Of a stretch of 64,000 nucleotides of DNA, positions 25,034 through 34,300 are shown piece by piece. How positions within the stretch are numbered: position 1 is the first letter of the stretch; each line of letters opens with the position of its first letter. The notes below the pieces were generated by a model. That model saw only the letters and a program-made list of their open reading frames with translations, did no database searches and was not told where the DNA came from. The translations under genes were made by a program, and so were the position numbers. The DNA comes from Pseudomonas rhodesiae (GTDB lineage: Bacteria > Pseudomonadota > Gammaproteobacteria > Pseudomonadales > Pseudomonadaceae): contig NZ_VFEU01000004.1 of NCBI RefSeq assembly GCF_007858255.1, positions 1-64,000 on the forward strand. Direction: 5' to 3'.

Positions 25034-26854
25034 TCAACGTACTTGTTGCAAGTGTCCATAAAGCTTGGCGTAAAGGCCGCCATCGGCGATCAACTGCTGG
25101 TGGTCGCCATCTTCGGCAATGTGCCCGCCATCAAACACTAATACCCGGTCCGCCTGTTTTACCGCCGACAGACGGTGGGCGATGATCAGTGTAGTACGGC
25201 CACTGAGAAACCGCGCCAGCGCCTGATGCAAGTTATATTCGGTGGCGGCGTCCAGAGCCGAGGTGGCTTCATCGAGGATCACCACTTTGGGCTCGGCCAG
25301 CACCATCCGCGCAATCGCCAAGCGCTGGCGCTGCCCGCCGGAGAAACGCACCCCGGAACGCCCCACCACACTGTCCAACCCCTGAGGCAGGGCCCTGACG
25401 GTGGCGTCCAGCTGGGCGATTTCCAGCGCCTGCCAGCAAGCCTGGTCACTGCGTTCGCGGCCCATGGTCAGGTTGGCGCGCACCGTGTCGTTGAACAGCG
25501 CCGGGTGCTGCAACACCACCGCGACGTGCTCGCGGATGGTCTCCAAGCCAATCGCCTGCTGGGTCGCGCCGCCAAAACGGATGGTGCCGGCCTGGGGCGT
25601 ATAAAGCCCCAGCAGCAGTTGCACCAACGTACTTTTGCCGCCGCCGCTGGCGCCGACGATGGCGACTTTCTCACCCGGCGCGATGCTCAGGTTCAACTGA
25701 TCGAGCACCAACTCTTCGCCGTAACCGAAATCCAGCCCGCGCACTTCGATGCCGACGGTGTCGTGCCCGCTGAACGGGTCTTCGCCGCCGACATACTGCG
25801 GTTCATCGGCACGCGCCAAGAGTTCATTGATGCGCGTCAGCGCACCGCCCGCTGCGTAATAGGCGTATTGCAGGTTCAGCAATTGCTCCACCGGGCCGAT
25901 CATGAACCACAGGTAGCTGAACACCGCGAGCATCTGGCCGATGGACAGGTCGGAAAACAGCACGGTAAGCATCGCCGCGGCGCGGAAGATGTCGATGCCG
26001 AACTGGAACAGCAACCCGCTGGCGCGGCTGGAGGCGTCGGTTTTCCATTGCGAGTGGATGGCGTAGTCGCGCACTTCCTGGGCGCGCTGGCCGAGCCGCC
26101 CTAGAAAGAAGCCCTGGCGGTTGCCGGCGCGTACCTCCTGGATGGCATCGAGGGTTTCGGTCAGGGCCTGGGTGAAACGCGAAGTGCTGTCGTTTTCGAG
26201 TTTCTTCAGGTGTTTGACGCGCTTGCCCAATTGCACCGTGGCGTAGATCACCAGCGGGTTGAACAGCAGGATCAGCAGCGCCAGTTGCCAGTGCATCCAC
26301 ACCAGGATTGCCGAGGTGCCGACCAGGGTCAGCATCGCCACCAGGAAACGGCTCAGGGTTTCGCCAACGAATTTGTCCAGCGTGTCCAGGTCGGTAACCA
26401 GGTGCGTGGTCACCGTGCCGCTGCCCAGGCTTTCGTATTCGCCCAGGGAGATGCGTTTGAGCCGTTCGATCAGGCGCACGCGAATGCGGTACACGATGTC
26501 CTTGGCCAACCGTGCGAACAGCCGCGCCTGCACTACGTTGAACAGCAGCGCGCCGCAGCGCAGCAGCAAGGTCACCAGCAGCATCAGGCCGATGTAGCCC
26601 GCGGCTTTCTGCCAACCCAGGGGCAGCGCGTGGTTCATCACCTTGAGCGCAGCATCGCCACGGCCCAGCAGGACTTCGTCCACCAGTAACGGCAACAGCA
26701 AAGGGATGGGCACGCTGCACAGGGTCGCCAGCACGGCGACGCCATTGGCGATCCACAGGGATTTCTTGTGACGCAGGGCCAGGCGGCGAATTTCCGCCCA
26801 GGTCAGTCGGTCGGTGCGCTTGGGCTGCTCGGGCGTGGCGGGCTGGTCATGCAC
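25034..26854 (-). CDS. ABC transporter, fused permease and ATPase
   Basis: 606 residues: six membrane segments (about 30-320), then an ATPase domain with Walker A GASGGGKST, signature FSGGQRQR, Walker B VVILDEATSALD and the AHRLSA switch. It is a half-transporter expected to dimerise in the inner membrane. Its start overlaps the end of the DsbA-like gene by eight bases, so the pair is co-transcribed. The cargo is unknown. Confidence 0.9.
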   Translation of the reverse strand: MHDQPATPEQPKRTDRLTWAEIRRLALRHKKSLWIANGVAVLATLCSVPIPLLLPLLVDEVLLGRGDAALKVMNHALPLGWQKAAGYIGLMLLVTLLLRCGALLFNVVQARLFARLAKDIVYRIRVRLIERLKRISLGEYESLGSGTVTTHLVTDLDTLDKFVGETLSRFLVAMLTLVGTSAILVWMHWQLALLILLFNPLVIYATVQLGKRVKHLKKLENDSTSRFTQALTETLDAIQEVRAGNRQGFFLGRLGQRAQEVRDYAIHSQWKTDASSRASGLLFQFGIDIFRAAAMLTVLFSDLSIGQMLAVFSYLWFMIGPVEQLLNLQYAYYAAGGALTRINELLARADEPQYVGGEDPFSGHDTVGIEVRGLDFGYGEELVLDQLNLSIAPGEKVAIVGASGGGKSTLVQLLLGLYTPQAGTIRFGGATQQAIGLETIREHVAVVLQHPALFNDTVRANLTMGRERSDQACWQALEIAQLDATVRALPQGLDSVVGRSGVRFSGGQRQRLAIARMVLAEPKVVILDEATSALDAATEYNLHQALARFLSGRTTLIIAHRLSAVKQADRVLVFDGGHIAEDGDHQQLIADGGLYAKLYGHLQQVR

Positions 26855-27482
26855 AGGCGCCTCGCTTCAGCCATCGGGCCAGCAAGGGCGACAACTCGGA
26901 CAGCGGCTGATAACCATTGGTCAGCAGCGCCAACTGGCCGTCGCGCTCGGCCAGCAGCGTCGGGAAACCGGCGATGCCCAAATCCTGCACCCAAGTGAAA
27001 TCGGCGGCCGTGGCGGCGTGTTGCTCGGCGCGATCGAACTCGCCGGCAAACTCGATACGCGGGATGCCGGCCTGTTCGGCCAGCTCCACCAACACCTTGG
27101 CCAGGGTCACGTCGCGGCCTTCGACATAGAACGCCTGCTGGATCAGCCCCAACAGCTTCCATGCGCAATCCGGCGCCAGGCTGCGCGCGGTGACGATGGC
27201 GCGGCACGCAGGCTCCGTGTCATAGACAAAGCCATCGGGCAGCGCCCCTTCGCGCTTGAACGGCTGGCCGGTGGCGTCGGTGACGGCTTGCCAGTGTTCG
27301 AGAATATAGCGCCGCGTGGTCGGTTCCAGCGCCGCGCCGCTGCCGGTGCGCAAGCCGCCCACCACCAGATGTACGTCGACGCCGGCCACTTGGGCCTGCT
27401 CTACCAGGGCCTGCGCCACCGGGGCAAAGCCCCAGCACCAGGAACACATCGGGTCCATTACGTAGAGCAGGCGCGCGGACAT
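26847..27482 (-). CDS. DsbA/FrnE-type thioredoxin-fold oxidoreductase
   Basis: 211 residues with the redox pair CSWC at residues 13-16 in DPMCSWCWGF and the cis-Pro segment GIAGFPTLL near 170. There is no signal peptide, so it should act in the cytoplasm, as FrnE-like proteins and 2-hydroxychromene-isomerase relatives do, in thiol-disulfide exchange. It lies between trhO (three bases upstream) and the ABC transporter (overlap) in one apparent operon. Confidence 0.88.
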   Translation of the reverse strand: MSARLLYVMDPMCSWCWGFAPVAQALVEQAQVAGVDVHLVVGGLRTGSGAALEPTTRRYILEHWQAVTDATGQPFKREGALPDGFVYDTEPACRAIVTARSLAPDCAWKLLGLIQQAFYVEGRDVTLAKVLVELAEQAGIPRIEFAGEFDRAEQHAATAADFTWVQDLGIAGFPTLLAERDGQLALLTNGYQPLSELSPLLARWLKRGACA

Positions 27483-27485
27483 GGC

Positions 27486-28427
27486 TCAGGCCTCGGAAGG
27501 GGTTTGCTTGTAGTTGTAGCCAATCGGGTGTGGCATGTTGCGGGCCTTGGCCAGCTCAATCTGCTTTTGCCGGTCGATCGCGCTGCGACGGGTTTTCTCC
27601 GGCAGCTTATCCCAGCAGTGCGGACAACTGATGCCGGCCACATAGTGTTCGGATGCGCGGTCGGAGACACTGACCGGGGTACGACAGGCATGACATTGAT
27701 CGTAGTCGCCTTCGCTCAAGTCGTGGCGCACGGTCACGCGGTTGTCGAACACAAAGCAGTCGCCCTGCCACTTGGTTTCTTCCTGCGGCACTTCTTCGAG
27801 GTACTTCAGGATGCCGCCCTTGAGGTGGTACACCTCATCGAAGCCTTCGCTGAGCATGTAGCTCGAGGCTTTCTCGCACCGAATGCCGCCGGTGCAGAAC
27901 ATCGCGACCTTCTTGTGCTTGGCCGGGTCGAAGTGGGCTTTGATGTAGTCAGGAAATTCGCGAAAACTGGTGGTTTTCGGGTCGATCGCGCCTTCAAAGG
28001 TGCCGATGGACACTTCGTAGTCGTTGCGGGTATCGATCAACAACACTTCCGGATCGCTGATCAGCGCGTTCCAGTCCTTGGGATCGACATAAGTGCCGAC
28101 CTGCTTGTTGGGGTCTACGCCTTCGACGCCCAGGGTCACGATCTCTTTCTTGAGCTTGACCTTGGTGCGGTAGAACGGCTGCTCGTCGCAGTACGACTCT
28201 TTGTGGTCGAGGTCGACCATGCGCGGGTCGGTCTTCAACCAGGCGATCAGGCCATCGATGCCTTCGCGGCTGCCGGAAACGGTGCCGTTGATGCCTTCTT
28301 CGGCGATCAGCAGGGTGCCTTTGATGCCGTTGTCGACCATCGCCTGCAACAGGGGCTCGCGCAAGGCGACGTAATCTTCAAGGGTGACGAACTTATACAG
28401 TGCCGCCACGACAATCGGTTGAGTCAT
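27486..28427 (-). CDS. trhO: tRNA uridine(34) hydroxylase
   Basis: 313 residues, the usual length. An N-terminal acylphosphatase-like part (about 1-95) is followed by a rhodanese domain (about 120-220) with the active Cys in [10 protein letters not shown], and a C-terminal CxxC pair (CHAC and CPHC) that may bind zinc. TrhO makes 5-hydroxyuridine at the wobble position of tRNAs, an early step to cmo5U. It is first in a likely operon with the DsbA-like and ABC genes. The 235 bases before it, up to the divergent Tc locus, hold both promoters. Confidence 0.93.
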   Translation of the reverse strand: MTQPIVVAALYKFVTLEDYVALREPLLQAMVDNGIKGTLLIAEEGINGTVSGSREGIDGLIAWLKTDPRMVDLDHKESYCDEQPFYRTKVKLKKEIVTLGVEGVDPNKQVGTYVDPKDWNALISDPEVLLIDTRNDYEVSIGTFEGAIDPKTTSFREFPDYIKAHFDPAKHKKVAMFCTGGIRCEKASSYMLSEGFDEVYHLKGGILKYLEEVPQEETKWQGDCFVFDNRVTVRHDLSEGDYDQCHACRTPVSVSDRASEHYVAGISCPHCWDKLPEKTRRSAIDRQKQIELAKARNMPHPIGYNYKQTPSEA

Positions 28428-28662
28428 GGGTGTTCTCTCCAGGTGGCTACCCTCGTAAAGGGTGAACCGGATGCAAAAAAACGCGGGCCAGGCCGCGCGG
28501 CGCGCATTCTAACAAAACCCCGGCCGCGCCGCATCGACACTCAGTCGCCGATATTTCCTCGACACCCGCGCGGCATTGGCCGACCTCGGCCGCAAAACCT
28601 GCGTGATAGCGTCTGGCGTTGCCCATTGGATCCACTGGTGGGCTCACTGGAAGATCGTTGTC

Positions 28663-31365
28663 ATGCACACTCTAAGCAGTCCCCTATTGGCCAGACTGCT
28701 GGACCGGCCCGCCCCTCCCGGCGAGGGGAAGGTCGACTTCAGCACGGCCCTGCATCAGCTCGGCGTTACCAGCGTCTTTGACATTGTGCGCCTGCCCCGC
28801 GCCGACTTCATCCGGCAACTGGCCCGCCTCAACGATGACGATGGCGCCCAGGCCTACGACACCGCGCTGGCCTACGCCACCCAGCTGCAATGGCTGTACG
28901 AGCTGCAGCCGACCGACACACCGCCCGCGCGCAGCAAGCGCGAGCTGGACGCGAGCGGGTCATCCCTGCTGGCTGAAGACTGGGCCAATGCCTGCGCGCC
29001 CGATGCGCTTGCCGCGCTTGATTCGCCGGTGGCTTATCTGCGCACGCTGTACCTGTTCGCGCGGCAGCTGGAACAGAACGGCGTGGGCACCTGCGATAAA
29101 GTCCTGCTGAGCCAACGTCGCCCGGATCTGGAAGCGCTGGTGATCGACCACGACAGCACCTTCACCCAGCGCCCCCTGCTGACGCTGGTCGATGACATGC
29201 TGCGCAAACACATCAAATACCACCATCCGCGCCAGAAGCTGTATCGCCTGCTCAGTACCCAGCACTACCCCCTGACGCTGCCGTATCACCATCACCACTA
29301 TCAATGCCGCCTCGGGCTGGCCGGCACCCGGCACCGCGTGGGCGAATTGAATTACCGCATCAGCAAACGGCTACCGTTCGATGCCGCCGGCAGCGCGCAA
29401 TATGGCTGGGTACAGATGCACAACCCCGATGTGCAATGCCTGTTAAGCGACCTGAACCCCGGACTACAAACGCTCCTGCTGCAACCGCCCCTTGAAGCCG
29501 GCACGTTGTTTCAAACCTGCTTCGGCCTGGCTGGCGCACCGCAGACCCTGCAAGCGCTGCTCGACGCCACCGCCCTGAATACCGCGCAGTTGCACGCGTT
29601 GCTGGCAGAGGAACGTTTTGCCCCCCATGCCTCCCCCTCGGCCAAAGATATGCCGTTGCCCCTTTACGGGGCTCGCTATGTCAACGCCACCGATGAGTCG
29701 CCGATGACGGTGGCGAGTAATAACGCGCAGTTGCTCAATATCACGGATGAGCGCTTCGATCGCCTGCAGCGCATGATTCGCCTGCAACGCGGGGTCGATT
29801 TGCCATTTGCCGAACTGGATACCTTGATCGTCAGCGCCATGGCGTGTGAACGGCCGATCAACGCCCACCTGCGTATCAGCCACAGCACCCTGCGTGCGCT
29901 GGGAGTGTTTCGCTACCTCAATCGCCGCTATGCACTGACGCCCCTGGCGTTCAGCGCCTGGCTTGATCGCGTGCCGTTGCAGGCCAGCGCCACTGCGCAA
30001 CCGTTGTTCGACCAGGTGTTCAATCCCACACCGGTAGGCAGCCAACCACTGCCGCTGGACGACCAGGTTTTGGATACGCCGACCCGCCAGCGCCTGTGCG
30101 CCGCGCTCGAACTCACCGACACGCCGAACTCGTTGCACCTGCTGATCGACGCCTGCCCCACCCCGGTGTTGCGCAACCTGGCGACCTACTCGGCGCTGTA
30201 TCGGCAGGCGCACATCGCGCGCACCTTCGGCTTGTCGGTGCAGCACTGCCGACAGCTGGCAGACCTGCTCGGCCCTGCGACGTGGAGCCACTTGACCGCC
30301 CCGACCTTGCGCAGCGGGGAACGTGTTGCCGCAGACTTTCTCGACGGGCTTATGCAACTGGATTGGGCCGTCACTTGGCTAAAGGACAGCAACACCAGCG
30401 TCCCCCTGTTGCGCCAGCGTCTGTTGCTGGAGCCGGTCAGCGATAACCCGGCCCTGGCGCGCTGGGTCGATTTGCTGCGTCACCCCCCCTATGAACTGCC
30501 ATCGGCCTGGCAACTGGCGCCGTTGCCGCAGCCGGCCGCAGCCGACAACCTGCCCCCCATCGAATGGACCGGCGTGCTCGCCCAGGCGTTCGGAGCGTCA
30601 GCGGACCTGTCCCAACCTCGACAACCCTCGCTTGCCCTGGACCAGGCGATTTCGACCCTGAGCCTGAGCCCGGCGCCCGCCCAAGACGCAGTCCTCAAAC
30701 AGCAAGCCAAGGATCGACTGACGCCCTGGCTGCAACGCATCGCAGACAAAGGCCAGCGCGTGTGCATCCAGCAGTTACTGGATACCCCGGTGCCGACGCC
30801 CTACAGCAAGGAGCTCACGCTTTACTACAACCAGTTCCTCAACAGCGCAAAAACCCCGCCCGCGCTCAAGCACCTGATCCTGCTGGCGCCGGATGTCACC
30901 ACCCTGCTGGGCTTGCCGGTGAACGACACGTCATTGCGTCAACTGCTGCTCAACCCCCATTGGCTGGACCGCGCGCTGGCGCCGTCGACCCTGCTCGAAC
31001 TGAACCTGGGCACTCTGTATTTGTTGCAGCGCTTCAAGGCGTGCTGCGACACCTGGGGCCTGACCCAGGACGAGCTTCTGGACTTCTTTCGGCGCGCCAA
31101 CGGCAAAGGCGCGCAGCCACTCGACACACAACTGAGCCACTGGCTGGGCTGGAGCGAAACAGAACTGCGGGTGCTCACCGATACCTTGCCCACCAGGCGT
31201 GTCACGGCCATGGATCAGTTGGATTGGATCCTGCGCTGCCACCAAGCGTGCGCCGCCACGCGCCTGGCCTGCCAGGCCCTGCTGGACGCAAGCCACCTGA
31301 GCCTCTCCAGCGACTTCAGCCAATGGAAGGCCCTCGGCGAAGCGGTCATTGCCGCGCGCCACTAA
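28663..31365 (+). CDS. tcaA: Tc toxin A subunit, N-terminal part (TcaA/SpvA-like, VRP1)
   Basis: 900 residues from ATG 28663; upstream in-frame starts have no support. The N-terminal region (VDFSTALHQLGVTSVFDIVRLPRADFI, then YATQLQWLYE and SPVAYLRTLYLFARQL) is the VRP1/SpvA-type start of TcA proteins. Added to the next gene, the total of ~2513 residues equals a full-length TcdA-type subunit, so the pore-forming A component is encoded in two pieces, as in tcaA-tcaB loci. It forms part of the shell that binds host cells. There is no Sec signal peptide, as usual for Tc toxins. It starts a three-gene operon. Confidence 0.88.
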   Translation: MHTLSSPLLARLLDRPAPPGEGKVDFSTALHQLGVTSVFDIVRLPRADFIRQLARLNDDDGAQAYDTALAYATQLQWLYELQPTDTPPARSKRELDASGSSLLAEDWANACAPDALAALDSPVAYLRTLYLFARQLEQNGVGTCDKVLLSQRRPDLEALVIDHDSTFTQRPLLTLVDDMLRKHIKYHHPRQKLYRLLSTQHYPLTLPYHHHHYQCRLGLAGTRHRVGELNYRISKRLPFDAAGSAQYGWVQMHNPDVQCLLSDLNPGLQTLLLQPPLEAGTLFQTCFGLAGAPQTLQALLDATALNTAQLHALLAEERFAPHASPSAKDMPLPLYGARYVNATDESPMTVASNNAQLLNITDERFDRLQRMIRLQRGVDLPFAELDTLIVSAMACERPINAHLRISHSTLRALGVFRYLNRRYALTPLAFSAWLDRVPLQASATAQPLFDQVFNPTPVGSQPLPLDDQVLDTPTRQRLCAALELTDTPNSLHLLIDACPTPVLRNLATYSALYRQAHIARTFGLSVQHCRQLADLLGPATWSHLTAPTLRSGERVAADFLDGLMQLDWAVTWLKDSNTSVPLLRQRLLLEPVSDNPALARWVDLLRHPPYELPSAWQLAPLPQPAAADNLPPIEWTGVLAQAFGASADLSQPRQPSLALDQAISTLSLSPAPAQDAVLKQQAKDRLTPWLQRIADKGQRVCIQQLLDTPVPTPYSKELTLYYNQFLNSAKTPPALKHLILLAPDVTTLLGLPVNDTSLRQLLLNPHWLDRALAPSTLLELNLGTLYLLQRFKACCDTWGLTQDELLDFFRRANGKGAQPLDTQLSHWLGWSETELRVLTDTLPTRRVTAMDQLDWILRCHQACAATRLACQALLDASHLSLSSDFSQWKALGEAVIAARH

Positions 31366-31398
31366 GGGCCGATTCCCACCCGGACTCAAGGAATGACT

Positions 31399-34300
31399 AT
31401 GTCTGAGCCCCTCGAACACCGTCTCAACGAAGCCCGCCGCGATGCCATGCTCGGCTTCTACCTGGCGCATTGCATCAGCGCCCCGTTGAAAACCACCCTG
31501 CGTACCCCAGAGGATCTGTACGACTATTGGCTGCTGGATGTGCAGGTCAGCCAGGCCGTGCCGAGCAGCCCGGTGGCCAGTGCGATCACCAGCCTGCAGC
31601 ACTACATCAACCGCATCCTGGGCGGGCTGGAACCTGGCTACGACACACAGGGCCCGTCGCCTGACGAAGCGCGCGCCTGGCAAGACAGCCTGCGCACCTA
31701 CCCGCTGTGGAGCGCCAGCCAGCAACTGCGTTACCAGCCCCACCACTTCCTCGACCCCGCGCTGCGCGAGGACAAGAGCGCCAGCTTCGAGCAACTGGAA
31801 AACGACCTCAACCAGCACCGGCTGCAACCGGCCACGGTGCAAAGCGCCGTGCAGGGTTACCTGGCACGGTTCGAACACATCGCGCGCTTACAGACCCTCA
31901 ACGGCTACATCGATGGCGACGTGCGACAACTGGACACCAGCACCTATTACTTTGTCGGCAAGTCGGTCAGCGACGACCTGTATTACTGGCGCTCGCTGGA
32001 CCTGTCCAAGCGCTCCAGCGCCAACCCCAGGGCACCCGCGCCTCGGGCATGGAGCGATTGGAAGCCGATCAACCTGACGTTTTCCGCCGACACTCCGGCC
32101 CACAGTGTGCGGCCGGTGCTGTTCAATCAGCGCCTGTTTATCGTATGGGCCGAGTGCATCAAGCCGGCGCCGTATCACGCCGTGCACGGCCCGGTAAACG
32201 ACAATGGCGAAGACGAGGACGACGATGAAAAACAGCGCCACGCCGAATGGCTCAACAGCCGCTTCGTGAAGTTGCGCCTGTGTTTTTCCTATCAAAAACG
32301 CGATGGCAGTTGGAGCCTTCCCCAGGTGGGCCTGGAGGAACATTGCGTCACACGCGGGATCAATGCGCTCACCCCCGAACAACTCAAGCGCATCACCCAG
32401 ACCATTGCGGTGGTCGACAGTCGCAGCCCCCAAAGTCTGTTCCTGGGTATACGCGCCAACACGTTGAACCATGGCGGCGAACAGCCGGGGGAGTTCTTTC
32501 AAGCCATCAGTGTCGATCAGGCACTGGACGTCAAGGTGGTGGCGTCCGCCGGCAGCCCGGGGCGTTACAAGATCGTGCCGGGCTCGGCCATTGCGCTGGA
32601 AACCATCCGTCTGCTGGAGGCTTACGAGTCTACACAGAACACACCGTTGCAGACCGCGCTGCTCGGAGGGCTCGACGAAGCCAATGTGTTTTCCAGCGCC
32701 TTGCTGCCGCCATTCGCCCACCGTTACTTCGGGTTGTTCTTCGACATCAACAAAGACAGACTGCAATTCAAGGCCAGCCTGACGGATGACTACACCGAGC
32801 CCGTGCTGGCCCTGACACCAGAAGGCTCGCCCCAGGCCCCCTTGAAAACCTGGGATTTCGAAGCCAGAAGCCAAGACATCCTCGACGCCGACAGCATCAG
32901 CACCACGTTCGACCCGATCACCAGCGAAGTAGTATTCACCTCGAAAACCGCCAAGCGCTTTTTGCAGACCTACAAGGTCACCCTCAAAACCCGGCATGCC
33001 GAAGCGAGCATTACCTTGGTCACCGAGTCAGCCATGCACGATTCGGCCATGGCCGATGTCGAGTTGAGCGAGGGCTCGGCCATCATCCTGGACAGCACGA
33101 TCGTCTCGGACGTCGACGTCACGCACTACGCGATGTTTTTCAAAAACCCCAAGACCGGCAAGACCTTCGCCAATGCCATCTATGACAAAGGCAGCCTGTT
33201 GCTCACCCTGACGGGCCGAGCGAAGGCCGCTCAGGATTGGCGCGCCGGGCAAGACGGGACCAAGAACGTCACCGAGTATTCGCTGGAAGGCAAATTCATC
33301 GCCAAGAATGCCTTCCTGCATTTATATGCCCATGCGCAGGACAACGTGCTGGCGATCCTCGACCGCTACAGTGACTACGGCCTGCCGGGCGATCAATCCT
33401 CCAGCAAAAAACTGCACTTCGTGAATGACTTGCGGTTGGTGTACAGCAGCGCGTCGATGCCCATCCGGCTTTATCGCCACGTCATCATGCAGTCCCGGCT
33501 CAAGGACCGGCCCACCCCGCACGCGATCAGCAACAACACTGCGCAGATCCTTAACTTCACCGACAGCGAACACGAAAGCCTGGCCGGCTCGGCACCGGAG
33601 TTGCCGGTCGGGCACGTCACGACCACGCGTATCAAACTGCCCAGCGGGCAACCGTCTTCGGCGGTCACGGTGATCCACGGCGTGATTACCCTGGAGAGCC
33701 AAGAGGATGGCGCACGGGTGCTGGGGTATGCGCTCAAGGCCGTCACCTGCACCCTCAGCCAATCCCTGAGCATTACCCAACCGGCCCGTTCCCCGCGTAT
33801 CAGCTCCCTGCGCGAGGAAAGCGGGGAGCGCCTCGAAGTCCTCGATTTTTCCGCGAGCCTCAAACCGTCGCTGCCGGCGATCCCACTGAACAGCCGCCTC
33901 GCCAGCCAACTGTTCAAGAGCGCCACGGCTGCGCTTGATCCGCCGCTTGCCTGTGGTTTCACAGCGGTTGACGGCGTTGCGGCGCAATCGGCGGACTTCC
34001 ACGGCGCGCACGGCCAGTACCTGCGGGAGCTGTTGATCTACGTACCGTGGACCATCGCCCATCAGCTCAACCGGCAACAGCAATACGCCGAAGCAGAACG
34101 TTGGCTGCACAGGCTATACAACCCTCGCCAGCCGCATACCGGCACGCTGAGCGCGCTGACAGCCGCCCCTGTGGAGCTGAGTTACGCCTGCATGCAGCCC
34201 GAGCGGCCCCATGAGCTGGTCCTGAGTTTTCCGCGTTACCTGCGCAAGGCATTGCATTTGCTCAATGTGGATATCCTGATCAACCGCGGCGATGCGGCCT